Below, in pieces: positions 36,501-45,200 of a DNA stretch of 64,000 nt (positions are counted from its first letter, which is position 1; each line of letters opens with the position of its first letter). Both the position numbers and the translations under genes were made by a program. The notes below the pieces were generated by a model, which was not told where the DNA came from, made no database searches, and saw only the letters and a program-made list of their open reading frames with translations. The DNA comes from Symsagittifera roscoffensis. Taxonomy: Eukaryota > Xenacoelomorpha > Acoela > Convolutidae. The DNA lies in the NCBI RefSeq assembly GCF_963678635.1, contig NW_026970602.1, positions 1 to 64,000 on the forward strand. Direction: 5' to 3'.

Positions 36501-38114
36501 AATGAACTTTGACTCGAACGAACTGACCTCAATTGAGTTTTTGAGGAAACAGAACCTTAGTTGCATGCGGTCAAGCGAAAACTGGATTGTGGAAGAAGAT
36601 TGTGCGGATTGTTTTGACCGAAAAGATTCCCCTTTTCACCAGGCACACGTTGAAAGATGCAAACATAATAGCCACATGAGACTCGAAATTCTGAAAAGTC
36701 TAGACTTGAGTCACAATAAAAAGTTGACCACAGTCGAGTTCGATTATCTAGAAAGACGAGAGAACATTTTGATTCCTACTACAAGACTACCTGCTTTGGG
36801 AAACTTGCACATAAATGACTGCAATTTGAAAGAAATTTCGGACTCTATCACAAGGTTGCGAAACCTTGGTTGGTTGCAGATAAACAATAACCCCGAGATC
36901 AGAACTATTCCGGAGGATATTGCACTGCTGGACAAACTGCAGACGTTCTCCTTCGAGGGGTGCCAAGTAGCCGATGAGATGCTACGCAATCATAAAGGAT
37001 CGGCTAAAAACATTCTGAATATTTTATCGGCCAAAAGAGAAGGAAAATCTGCGTGGCGGCGATTGAAACTGATGTTCATGGGGGAAAGCAATGCTGGAAA
37101 AACTTCATTGGTCAAAGCGCTGGCCAAATGTGGCAACGGGTCCAGCTCCAACAAATACGCCGGCGTGATGCGATACGCGATTCGACAGCATTACGAGTTT
37201 GAAAAGCTGGAACAGGAGCGAAACCGGATGCCATTTCTGAGCACAGTTGGGATCGATGTGAACGACTGGGTGTTCCCCAAAGACTGGGCGGATGGGAAGA
37301 TGGCTCCGATCTGGTTCGACACTTGGGACTTTGCAGGACAAGAAGTGTACCAAATTACTCATCAGTACTTCATTTCACGCCGCTGTTTGTACTTGTTGGT
37401 GTTCAACACAGTTGAGAAGACGGCAGAGGGAAAGTACCGAGTGAGGGACAAACGCAGTCTGCTGCAGGAGCTGAAGAAGTGGCTCAACAACATCTACTGT
37501 CGCATCCCAAATGCACGCTTCATTCTCGTTGGCACCAGGAAGGACCAAGCAAGAAACGCACAAGGTTACCCTACAATTAACCCAATTATAAACGACCCTG
37601 GTGAGCCCAATTGCGAAAGAGAAGAGAAGATTTGAAATGAAATCCGCTGAAGCGTATTTTTTACCTTATAAACTGGCAGAAATATTAAGCCTCAAATCGG
37701 ATAAGTTTTTCCAAGCAATGTGAAACTCATGATGAAAATAATCGCAGCTAGAGATTTTACGAAGAAAAGAAAAACATACTGCGAGGTTAAATCGAAGTAT
37801 AGGCAATCAACCGAAATATTTTTCTCAAAAAAAAACTTGCTTCTAGAAGTCTGTCTAACAGCCAGTAATTTGAGTTTCGATTGATCAAAATTAGTGAATA
37901 TAATTTTGAAACTTTGATTCTATCTGTGCTTATAGGCTGGGCACCCGAATATTTCGAGATGATGCGGACGTTTCTGCGAGACAAGTTCAAGCAACCGAGT
38001 GACGAGCAACGCAACAGGTCATCCGGATTCCCCATAATCCAAGACGTCATCTTTGTGACGTGTTTGCACAATCATGAGGAACAGATTTCGTCCCTGAGTA
38101 AATACATCTGGCAG
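27410..38114 (+). CDS. LRRK-family (Roco) gene, 5' part: ankyrin–LRR–ROC
   Basis: Multi-exon gene for a large Roco protein, a family that joins a ROC GTPase and a COR dimerisation domain and, in LRRKs, a kinase. Exons I can place are 27410-27538, 28381-28512, up to 32271 (start in the gap), 32866-33283, 33466-34160, 35897-37600 and 37936-38114. All joins that can be tested agree in phase and rejoin motifs cleanly. Domain order is ankyrin repeats, leucine-rich repeats, ROC. The ROC text (STVGIDVNDW, WDFAGQE) resembles animal LRRK2 at least as much as LRRK1, so I leave paralogue and symbol open. The COR and kinase exons are not seen before the window end. Further ankyrin exons may lie in the 31931-32130 gap. 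The N-terminus is uncertain. Confidence 0.85.
28381..28512 (+). CDS. LRRK exon: ankyrin repeat
   Basis: A 44-codon phase-0 exon, acceptor ttctgtttag, donor gtaaga. It encodes AAKSGWGEVVELLLSRGADP, a textbook ankyrin second helix and turn, followed by a less ordered Asn/Pro-rich tail. It has clear coding composition within AT-rich introns. The next exon in order is not identified between 28513 and the gap at 31931. Confidence 0.75.
28513..28710 (+). other. Intron sequence before the inverted-terminus element
   Basis: AT-rich intron DNA after donor gtaaga. No repeats or motifs of note were seen in it. Confidence 0.5.
28711..29927. mobile_element. CpG-rich composite element with terminal inverted repeats
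   Basis: The left end gctacccgggtcgagat (28711-28727) is repeated inverted as atctcgactcgggtagc (29911-29927) with one mismatch. The interior has two repeat families. The outer arms are made of gagcggt / accgctc words in both orientations. The core (about 28940-29510) is made of reiterated tttccagactttcgcgacc and ggagacggcgcgac words with spacing near 30 bases. A second TIR-like cccgggtcaaggtctc lies at 28939, suggesting nesting. No transposase frame is present, and no convincing target duplication flanks it. It lies in an LRRK intron and contrasts with the surrounding AT-rich DNA. Confidence 0.6.
29715..29892. repeat. Long inverted repeat (hairpin) in the right arm
   Basis: Arms at about 29715-29796 and 29812-29892 are reverse complements with few mismatches around a 15-base spacer. 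They run from caagatttgagc through agacaattacgctc to gagcggttttt, and back. As RNA or single-stranded DNA this would form a hairpin with a stem of roughly 80 pairs. Confidence 0.75.
29928..30581 (+). other. Intron DNA without a recognised feature
   Basis: AT-rich sequence between the CpG-rich element and the gag relic. I see no exon with plausible splice sites and no repeat. Confidence 0.5.
30582..31930 (+). pseudogene. Relic gag–protease of a K02A2.6-like Gypsy element
   Basis: The relic starts with ATGGCGCAGTC (MAQS), the same start as the Gag at 48820. A block AELIGMAANCNLGTWERNLV followed by RDVFIF at 30955-31040 matches the Gag core (compare RDVFIFNMKN in the other element). A complete CCHC knuckle, C-N-F-C-K-R-V-G-H-F-K-R-K-C, is coded at 31379-31420. 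Downstream, KGSPISKLTMDNLKKTL (about 31650-31690) is a retropepsin active-site region in which the catalytic Asp has been lost (T-K-G-S), and DAELASNGW with a following FKVIEGSR is the protease C-terminal half. Frames shift several times. It runs into the assembly gap and sits in the same orientation as LRRK, within its intron. Confidence 0.7.
31931..32130. other. Assembly gap (200 N)
   Basis: Exactly 200 N, probably a fixed-size placeholder. The gap splits the LRRK intron and an ankyrin exon, and may hide more of the gag-pol relic and further exons. Confidence 0.95.
32131..32271 (+). CDS. LRRK exon (5' end in gap): ankyrin repeat
   Basis: Open from the gap edge, encoding DTFRMLLDSNARALGLS, then a VPLVQHLVHSRQTDKL helix and GVLLDAL. 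It ends phase 1 (CTA G) at donor gtaaga (32272). Joining to 32866 restores GAA and gives DALEKLAKENEE. The repeat pattern of LLxxxA and VQHLV is ankyrin-like. The true start is unknown because of the gap. Confidence 0.7.
32272..32865 (+). other. LRRK intron (phase 1)
   Basis: Donor gtaaga, acceptor tttctttatgtctag. The intron is 594 bases, AT-rich, with no other feature seen. Confidence 0.7.
32866..33283 (+). CDS. LRRK exon: ankyrin repeats
   Basis: A 418-base exon, entry phase 1 and exit phase 2. It carries TILHHACIAGSSTIIKRLMD (ankyrin consensus T-x-L-H-x-A-x-x-x-G) and LELIRLLLENGANPNIK (second helix plus G-A-N-P turn). It ends within MSLLLEASAMGQE, which continues into the next exon. The donor is gtttgc, a weaker match than the others, but the phase and the rejoined repeat support it. 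Confidence 0.85.
33466..34160 (+). CDS. LRRK exon: last ankyrin repeat, linker, first LRR
   Basis: Acceptor gcattctattggaag. Entry in phase 2 restores AGG and joins to GQE-RLKIVQLMMDFHAKDE, completing an ankyrin repeat. A linker of unrecognised fold follows. Leucine-rich text starts near 33990: TVKIENCSSLHSL, LNYLSVTDNSSLKSLPSI and IEILVLDRN, with the last repeat split by a phase-1 intron. Choosing this acceptor avoids the TGA at 33428-33430, which would interrupt the frame if the upstream tag at 33417 were used. Confidence 0.85.
34161..35896 (+). other. LRRK intron within a leucine-rich repeat
   Basis: 1,736-base phase-1 intron, donor gtaagt, acceptor ttgctttag. It carries internal repeats: a 29-base block with tttttgtaatagtatgatca is tandemly doubled at about 34335-34396, and the block cgatctagcatcaaaaaaat occurs at 34242 and 35215. 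A block like gaaaaatg...gaactttgtattc occurs at about 34470 and 35150 and, in diverged form, at 38318. Open stretches in it have no protein-like pattern. Confidence 0.7.
35897..37600 (+). CDS. LRRK exon: leucine-rich repeats and ROC GTPase core
   Basis: A 1,704-base exon (568 codons). LRR text: LETIPSWLFSMKKLRMLSLC, RLHTLTVRDSSLEELP, LEILKSLDLSHNKKLTTVEF and LGNLHINDCNLKEISDSI, then LGWLQINNNPEIRTIPEDI. A Ser/Glu-rich insert (SSKASASDCEEEPSNGS) interrupts the LRRs near 36110-36200. The ROC domain begins near 37050 with WRRLKLMFMGESNAGKTSL. The P-loop G-E-S-N-A-G-K-T-S is at 37081-37107, the switch region holds STVGIDVNDW, G3 is D-F-A-G-Q at 37327-37341, and the G4 position is T-R-K-D at 37534-37545 (the family usually has THxD). 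The ROC domain is expected to bind GTP and regulate the kinase. Phase-1 exit at gtgagc. Confidence 0.9.
37601..37935 (+). other. LRRK intron within the ROC domain
   Basis: 335-base phase-1 intron, donor gtgagc, acceptor ctgtgcttatag. AT-rich, with no other feature seen. Confidence 0.8.
37936..38114 (+). CDS. LRRK exon: end of the ROC domain
   Basis: A 179-base exon restoring GGC at the join and encoding WAPEYFEMMRTFLRDKF, SGFPIIQDVIFVTCLHNHEE and ISSLSKYIWQ. This matches the ROC C-terminal helix and strand pattern of LRRKs, where a GFP-x-I segment precedes the last helix. It exits phase 0 at donor gtgagt (38115). The next exon should open COR, and none is recognised downstream in the window. 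Confidence 0.85.
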
Positions 38115-38168
38115 GTGAGTGAAAAAGCGTGGTTGGAACATTCTGCGCTACTTTAATCGAGTCCGATT

Positions 38169-38251
38169 ATGGCATCTTAGGGAATCTTGCCTCCTATGAT
38201 TTCACACCCGCTTGATAAGGAGATAGCCTAGAAGGCAAACGTGCACTTTTA
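38169..38251 (+). repeat. Dispersed repeat, copy 1
   Basis: The block ggcatcttagggaatcttgc through cacccgcttgataaggag to agcctagaaggca recurs at 38842-38925 with about 90% identity by eye. A further shared piece (tttttctatttgg-gcaaaaaatacaat) follows at 38272 and 39043. Identity unknown. Confidence 0.7.
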
Positions 38252-38364
38252 TATTATCAACTTTTAGAGACTTTTTCTATTTGGAGCAAAAAATACAATT
38301 CTGCATTCTGCGTTCTAATTGCTCCGACCACTGAAAAAAGTTTAAAAATCTCTTTGTTCTTAAA

Positions 38365-38725
38365 GGTGGCCTGTCAATAAGCAGAATGGTCTAAGAGCAG
38401 AATGGGTCCAATAGCAGAAAAACAGAAAAACATCAACTTTTATAAGCTAATCGGTAAGTTAAATATCAAGAATGTTAATACCAAAGCAAAGAACATTTTA
38501 TGCATAATTTGAGTAATTTAATCAAAAATCTTAGAAAAATTAATCAAAAAACTTAATGAAATTAGTCAATTCCAGCATAACTTATTCGTTTTTTGGTTTT
38601 TTTGACGATTCTAATAACTGTTTTATGATTTAGCCCGAATAAATCAATATTGGTCAATACTTTTTTCTTCTTCTGCTCTTGGACCCATTCTGCACTTGGA
38701 CCATTCTGCTTATTACTCCGCCTCC
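38365..38725. mobile_element. MITE-like element with 45-base inverted termini
   Basis: The left terminus (38365-38416: ggtggc, then aataagcagaatggtc and gcagaatgggtccaa) is repeated inverted at the right (about 38677-38725), with roughly 85% identity by eye. The interior of about 260 bases is AT-rich and non-coding. The flanks contain ttaaa-type sequence, but no exact target duplication is clear. It lies between the two copies of the dispersed repeat at 38169 and 38842. Confidence 0.65.
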
Positions 38726-38841
38726 ATTTTTAAATAGCAATTCTTTGCAATTCACTCACAATCATTGCAGAGATGGAGTTTCTCTACAAAATCAAAATGG
38801 TTAAACAATTATGTTGGCGGTCAGATTCAAAAGTGCAAACA

Positions 38842-38925
38842 TGGCATCTTAGGGAACCTTGCCCTCCTATGATTTCACACCCGCTTGATAAGGAGTTAGC
38901 CTAGAAGGCAAGCGTTCACTTTGAG
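38842..38925 (+). repeat. Dispersed repeat, copy 2
   Basis: Second copy of the block at 38169, in direct orientation, 673 bases downstream. The homology resumes near 39043 after a unique insert of about 115 bases. Confidence 0.7.
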
Positions 38926-39164
38926 GTTGTCAGCTCGCGTATTCCATCACCTGTCATAATAATGATAGTGATAGTGAGCGAGGACGAGCTCTCTCTTGCT
39001 TCTAGCTTCTGGGCCTAAGCTAAGAGCTTGAAATGACAAAGGCTTTTTCTATTTGGGGCAAAAAATACAATATAAGAAGTAGCCGCCATGGCATCATGAG
39101 TATGATTTCCAGCGCTGGTGTTCAAGGGAAAAAATCGATGAATTTGAGTTTCCTTGTCAGTGTC

Positions 39165-39364
39165 TGTCATACTGCTACTGCAATAGCAGTAATCGCATGA
39201 TGTAAAAACAACCTTCAGTGGTATTAATTATTATTTTTAAGATGCGTCCACTCGATCAGAGACATTGGTATACAGCTGAGAGCTCAGAGTTTGAACTGCT
39301 GTATCACTCTCAGTGACTATAAAACAGACAGAGAAAACAATCAATTCAAGCTACAAGGAATACA
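39165..39364 (+). repeat. LTR-like direct repeat, left copy
   Basis: 200 bases bounded by TGTC and TACA (the TG...CA form of LTRs) and matching 56155-56360 in the same orientation, with about 17 substitutions and one 6-base indel. A TATA-like ctataaaac lies at 39318 and reads on the + strand. The Gypsy genes inside read on the minus strand, so either this is the locus's own LTR with a misleading TATA word, or both copies belong to another element. No clear tRNA primer site adjoins it. Confidence 0.55.
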
Positions 39365-40001
39365 TTTAATGAAAGTATAGAAATGCCACTGGTAATTATG
39401 CTAACTAACTACGGTTAAAAAGGAATAAAATAAGGTGTAAATTAAAACTGACCGATGTCTTAAAAGAGCAACTAGTGACGCGAAGTCCATTGGACTTCGT
39501 AGAGTAGACATTCACTGGTACTTGATTAATCTATAGAGGTCAAGATTAAGAGATACTAAAATACTAAATCACAACATTCCCCACTGCACAAAAATTTATA
39601 TCTGCCCACTCCTCATTGTAGCCAATATCACCCATATACTCCATTCTCCACTCACTCCACCAGGGCCAAAAGTGAAACAAAAGTAACAGGGTTTAGCACC
39701 AATGGAAATTCACACAGATAACAATTTACAATGGAGATGATTATATGGTAATTTTTACAGGCTACCTACAAGATTAAACAGATATGTACAGTGACTGTAC
39801 AGCTGACAAAATGACTTGTATAATTGGGGTTATGTGACATATCGACAAAATAAATAAGCTAACCTACATAACTAACTAATTAAAATGTACAAAATCGCTC
39901 AATTTGAGAATTAGTACAGATACGTAACATAATTAATCAGTTGAAAAAAAAATATATCAGTACTAAAATTATGCTAAACGAGTTTTTCAGTTTTCGGAAA
40001 T
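39365..40001. other. Non-coding stretch between left LTR-like repeat and pol tail
   Basis: Nothing coding seen. A perfect 9-base inverted repeat with a one-base loop (cgaagtcca t tggacttcg) lies at 39481-39499. On the minus strand this would be the 3' untranslated part of the Gypsy element, but no polypurine tract is visible next to the repeat. Confidence 0.5.
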
Positions 40002-40352
40002 TCAGTATGTGGCATTAAATATGTCATGGAAACTGTCGACCTCTTTCCTTACATCTGTGTCTATGCCTGAAGATATATCACTCCCATCATAGTCCTGAAT
40101 GTCAGGTCTGACTTCTTCCAATGGAGAGGATAGTACCGCGATCTTTGGCGTCAAGGAGGTAGGAGTTGACGAGGAGCCTTGTGTAGTTTCCGCCACCAGT
40201 TTTGGATGGAAAGGTATGTCTTCGAGTGGTGTCAGGTAGTCCGATGGAGAGTCTTTGGGAAAGGTAGTCTGTAGGCTTTTCGAGCCGGAGAAAGTTATCA
40301 GGGGTTCGTCGTCAGAATCCGCTATTTCGATGGTTTCTACTCCTAGGGTCAA
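40002..40352 (-). pseudogene. C-terminal tail of Gypsy pol (after integrase)
   Basis: 116 codons of acidic, Ser/Thr/Pro-rich text (EIADSDDEPLITFSGS, then SSSTPTSLTPKI), of the low-complexity kind seen at the end of Gypsy polyproteins. It is in a different frame from the piece upstream and overlaps its end, with no ATG at the join (a TTG), so a frameshift rather than a separate gene is likely. No env-like features. Confidence 0.5.
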
Positions 40353-41176
40353 CTGAAGCGCCTGTCTCCGTAAAATTTAGGGGGGCCTGGATTCCTTCTG
40401 GGCCGTGGTTTGTTGCTTTTTGGCGTTTTGGGAGAGCTGTCTATCCTAATTGGGTTATCGCCTGTGCCCGTACGGAGAATACTCGTCCTCTGAGTGTTGG
40501 TTTCACTCGTTAGGGTGTGTCTTGACTGGTCTAAATCACTATCAATATTAAAAGTCGGTGTATTATATACAATTTCCGAGTCCGTACCCAAATAATCATC
40601 GATAACTTTGTCCCAATGGTCTAACTCTAGCGAGGAATCTAATTCAGTGAACGCAAAATTTGAACCTTTAAAACTCAGGGTTTTTATTCTCCTCCTTTTC
40701 ATCGCCTTTTCTCCCGTTGGTTTATAGCTCGTCGATGGGCCTCCTTCGTTCGAGTCTGGTCTCTTCAATGGAGAGTTTCCTTTCGTTGCCCTGCTAACTG
40801 CTAAATCATGACTATTATTTATCGAGTTCGGAACTGCTGAAAATTTACTGGGAGCCGACGGTTGATTTTTATTAAAAGCTAAATCGGATTTTCTGAGTAC
40901 AAGTCCATTGTCTAATGTAACCGTATGTTTTGTATCCGACAGCGGTTTTCCCCCAAGTGGTTTAAAATACGGTTTGCCTTCCGTTCGGTTAATTCTCTTC
41001 CTAAACCATTTATCTCCTTGGCTGAATGGGTTTGACAGTAGGGCTTGCTGAAGGTTTCTGTCCAGTGTGTCTGATGGGTCGCTCTCATACCCCCTTTTGT
41101 CTGCCGCTGTTTTCTCCAGATAGCCGTCCCCGAATGCGTCATTTGCTCCCCAGTCTTGAGCTCTATCCTTTGACAA
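40349..41176 (-). pseudogene. Integrase C-terminal region
   Basis: 275 codons. NPFSQGDKWFRKRINRTEGK and TVTLDNGLVLRKSDLAFNK form the small beta-barrel region that follows the DDE core in K02A2.6-type Gypsy integrases. A long charged Ser/Asn/Arg-rich region follows. It is separated by a frameshift and a TAG (41215-41217) from the integrase core upstream. It is present once only, because the second block ends before it. Confidence 0.65.
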
Positions 41177-41214
41177 TATTGACTTCCCTTTATCTAAATT
41201 AATCGCGTGTGAGA

Positions 41215-42249
41215 CTAGGTATTTCCAAAACGTGTTAGGCGATCTATTAAAATGTTTTGAAAAAGGAGAGCATCCAATGGATGATTGTTTCGTCGACGAA
41301 TATTCCAGATGAATTTATCAAAAGCCAAATTTAAAGATGGTTTAGGATCGTTAAACGACATTGCCAAGAGTTTTGCTTTAACCGTGTAAATGAGTCGTTC
41401 TACGACTCCATTGGATCTGTGATCCCCGACAGTTCGAAGAATTAATTTAATATTGTTCTTCTCGCAGAAGTTTCTAAAATCATTTGAAGAAAAACATGAC
41501 CCCTGGTCGACTCTAATAGACTTCGGAAATCCATGAAAGTGACAATAATCTGTCGTGAATGCTAAAATCGAAGAAGCCGAGGTGTTATTCACTACCTTTG
41601 CTGACGGGAACTTTGAGAAGCGGTCGATGCAAAGTAAAAGGTATTTTGAGTTGCCCCAAATTTTGTCCAAAGGACCCGCAAAGTCTAAGTCTACTTCTTC
41701 GTTTGGTTCTGAGAGAATTGGTAATTTCTCCGTATTGTTCGTACCCAAAATAACTTTTAAATTCTTACCAGCCTTGATGCACTGGATACAGTTTTTCCCA
41801 TGATAATAAATCTCCCTGTATAAATGTGGCCACCAAATATTTTCTGCCAGAGATTTCACTCCGAACTGTCCTGGGTGAGTTCCACGGAGTAGCGATAGAA
41901 ATGGCGACCTCAGAGCTGGTGGTACTTTCAGTTTGTTATCGTTAAATAACAATCCTTCTTTAACATGGATGTCTCTTTGAAAATTCTTTAGGTAAGCTCC
42001 GAATCTATCCAATGGTCTGCCTTCTTCTACTGCCATCGTCACATCCTTGAGAATTTTGTCCTCGTCCGCCATGAGTCTAATTAGTTTGTTCGAGCAATGA
42101 TCAGTGAGAGATAAAGGGGTGTCTGGTAACTTGAGATCTCCGTAATGTTTGGTGAGTAGTTTCTGATGGATGTCCGACATTATATCGTTGTTAAAATTAA
42201 GTAAAACTCCTTTATTTTCCGCCCTGAGGGAAATTTTTAGCGATTTCAC
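41215..42249 (-). pseudogene. Integrase core with zinc-binding domain (block A)
   Basis: 344 codons open. The N-terminal part (KSLKISLRAENKG to DNKLKVPPALRSP) is the linker after RNase H. A zinc-binding segment follows with HPGQFGVKSLAENIWWPHL and a C-I-Q-C pair. The DDE core reads VDLDFAGPLDKIWGN (first D), RVDQGSCFSSNDF (second D) and SNGVVERLIYTVK (catalytic E); all three acidic residues are present. It would insert viral cDNA into DNA if expressed in frame with RT. Its upstream partner is separated by copies of the 1,060-base repeat, so it cannot be read as one polyprotein. Confidence 0.75.
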
Positions 42250-45200
42250 AGACGTGAGAAATTCTTCTAAACATTTGTTGTCTTCTGCATTTAGGGACTG
42301 ATTAACTGTTGAAAGTGACTGTGCAAGAAAAAATAAGAAGGTTTTGTCTGACAGGTAGAAATAATTATAATCGAATTTTGAAAGGTTTAATGGGATACAA
42401 CCGCTTGTACAGGACTCTGAACGCGAGTGATTGGATTTACAAATTCTAACTGTGTCGTTGTCTTAATTCAAAATATTCGAGAATAACGACCGTTGGATTA
42501 TTACAATCCAAGTTACTAATAGTATTTACATCCACTGGATTGTACAACTCGTTCTTTGTACAATTATTCTTTTTACAATCAGTATTTATAGAGAGGTTTT
42601 CTACAATCTTCTAATTGTTGCCACTACAAATTGGGAGGGGTTTTCCTGAAGATAATCTCGACAGTAGATCTGTAAATCCCATTTCTTTTCCTGGTATGTG
42701 TTTGATCTTGAAGTTAAATGTTAAAAGTCGATTTACCCAACGGGTTAGTCTGCTGTGCATAATTTTATTACTTCGATTGGCATTTAGGGCTGATGACAAT
42801 GCCTTGTGATTCGTTACGATTTCAAACTCAACGCCATACATGTAATTTTTAAAATGCTCTGCAGCCCAGACTACTCCCAACAATTCATTTGTAGAATATT
42901 TCGTTTCATGGCTATTTAAATTCTATTGTCCTGGGTGAGTTTCACGGAGTAGCGACAGAAATGGCGACCTCAGAGCTGCTGGTACTTTCAGTTTGTTATC
43001 GTTAAATAACAATCCTTCTTTAACATGGATGTCTCTTTGAAAATTCTTTAGGTAAGCTCCGAATCTATCCAATGGTCTGCCTTCTTCTACTGCCATCGTC
43101 AAATCCTTGAGAATTTTGTCCTCGTCCGCCATGAGTCTAATTAGTTTGTTCGAGCAATGATCAGTGAGAGATAAAGGGGTGTCTGGTAACTTGAGATCTC
43201 CGTAATGTTTGGTGAGTAGTTTCTGATGGATGTCCGACATTATATCGTTGTTAAAATTAAGTAAAACTCCTTTATTTTCCGCCCTGAGGGAAATTTTTAG
43301 CGATTTCACAGACGTGAGAAATTCTTCTAAACATTTGTTGTCTTCTGCATTTAGGGACTGATTAACTGTTGAAAGTGACTGTGCAAGAAAAAATAAGAAG
43401 GTTTTGTCTGACAGGTAGAAATAATTATAATCGAATTTTGAAAGGTTTAATGGGATACAACCGCTTGTACAGGACTCTGAACGCGAGTGATTGGATTTAC
43501 AAATTCTAACTGTGTCGTTGTCTTAATTCAAAATATTCGAGAATAACGACCGTTGGATTATTACAATCCAAGTTACTAATAGTATTTACATCCACTGGAT
43601 TGTACAACTCGTTCTTTGTACAATTATTCTTTTTACAATCAGTATTTATAGAGAGGTTTTCTACAATCTTCTAATTGTTGCCACTACAAATTGGGAGGGG
43701 TTTTCCTGAAGATAATCTCGACAGTAGATCTGTAAATCCCATTTCTTTTCCTGGTATGTGTTTGATCTTGAAGTTAAATGTTAAAAGTCGATTTACCCAA
43801 CGGGTTAGTCTGCTGTGCATAATTTTATTACTTCGATTGGCATTTAGGGCTGATGACAATGCCTTGTGATTCGTTACGATTTCAAACTCAACGCCATACA
43901 TGTAATTTTTAAAATGCTCTGCAGCCCAGACTACTCCCAACAATTCATTTGTAGAATATTTCGTTTCATGGCTATTTAAATTCTATTGTCCTGGGTGAGT
44001 TTCACGGAGTAGCGACAGAAATGGCGACCTCAGAGCTGCTGGTACTTTCAGTTTGTTATCGTTAAATAACAATCCTTCTTTAACATGGATGTCTCTTTGA
44101 AAATTCTTTAGGTAAGCTCCGAATCTATCCAATGGTCTGCCTTCTTCTACTGCCATCGTCAAATCCTTGAGAATTTTGTCCTCGTCCGCCATGAGTCTAA
44201 TTAGTTTGTTCGAGCAATGATCAGTGAGAGATAAAGGGGTGTCTGGTAACTTGAGATCTCCGTAATGTTTGGTGAGTAGTTTCTGATGGATGTCCGACAT
44301 TATATCGTTGTTAAAATTAAGTAAAACTCCTTTATTTTCCGCCCTGAGGGAAATTTTTAGCGATTTCACAGACGTGAGAAATTCTTCTAAACATTTGTTG
44401 TCTTCTGCATTTAGGGACTGATTAACTGTTGAAAGTGACTGTGCAAGAAAAAATAAGAAGGTTTTGTCTGACAGGTAGAAATAATTATAATCGAATTTTG
44501 AAAGGTTTAATGGGATACAACCGCTTGTACAGGACTCTGAACGCGAGTGATTGGATTTACAAATTCTAACTGTGTCGTTGTCTTAATTCAAAATATTCGA
44601 GAATAACGACCGTTGGATTATTACAATCCAAGTTACTAATAGTATTTACATCCACTGGATTGTACAACTCGTTCTTTGTACAATTATTCTTTTTACAATC
44701 AGTATTTATAGAGAGGTTTTCTACAATCTTCTAATTGTTGCCACTACAAATTGGGAGGGGTTTTCCTGAAGATAATCTCGACAGTAGATCTGTAAATCCC
44801 ATTTCTTTTCCTGGTATGTGTTTGATCTTGAAGTTAAATGTTAAAAGTCGATTTACCCAACGGGTTAGTCTGCTGTGCATAATTTTATTACTTCGATTGG
44901 CATTTAGGGCTGATGACAATGCCTTGTGATTCGTTACGATTTCAAACTCAACGCCATACATGTAATTTTTAAAATGCTCTGCAGCCCAGACTACTCCCAA
45001 CAATTCATTTGTAGAATATTTCGTTTCATGGCTATTTAAATTCTATTGTCCTGGGTGAGTTTCACGGAGTAGCGACAGAAATGGCGACCTCAGAGCTGCT
45101 GGTACTTTCAGTTTGTTATCGTTAAATAACAATCCTTCTTTAACATGGATGTCTCTTTGAAAATTCTTTAGGTAAGCTCCGAATCTATCCAATGGTCTGC

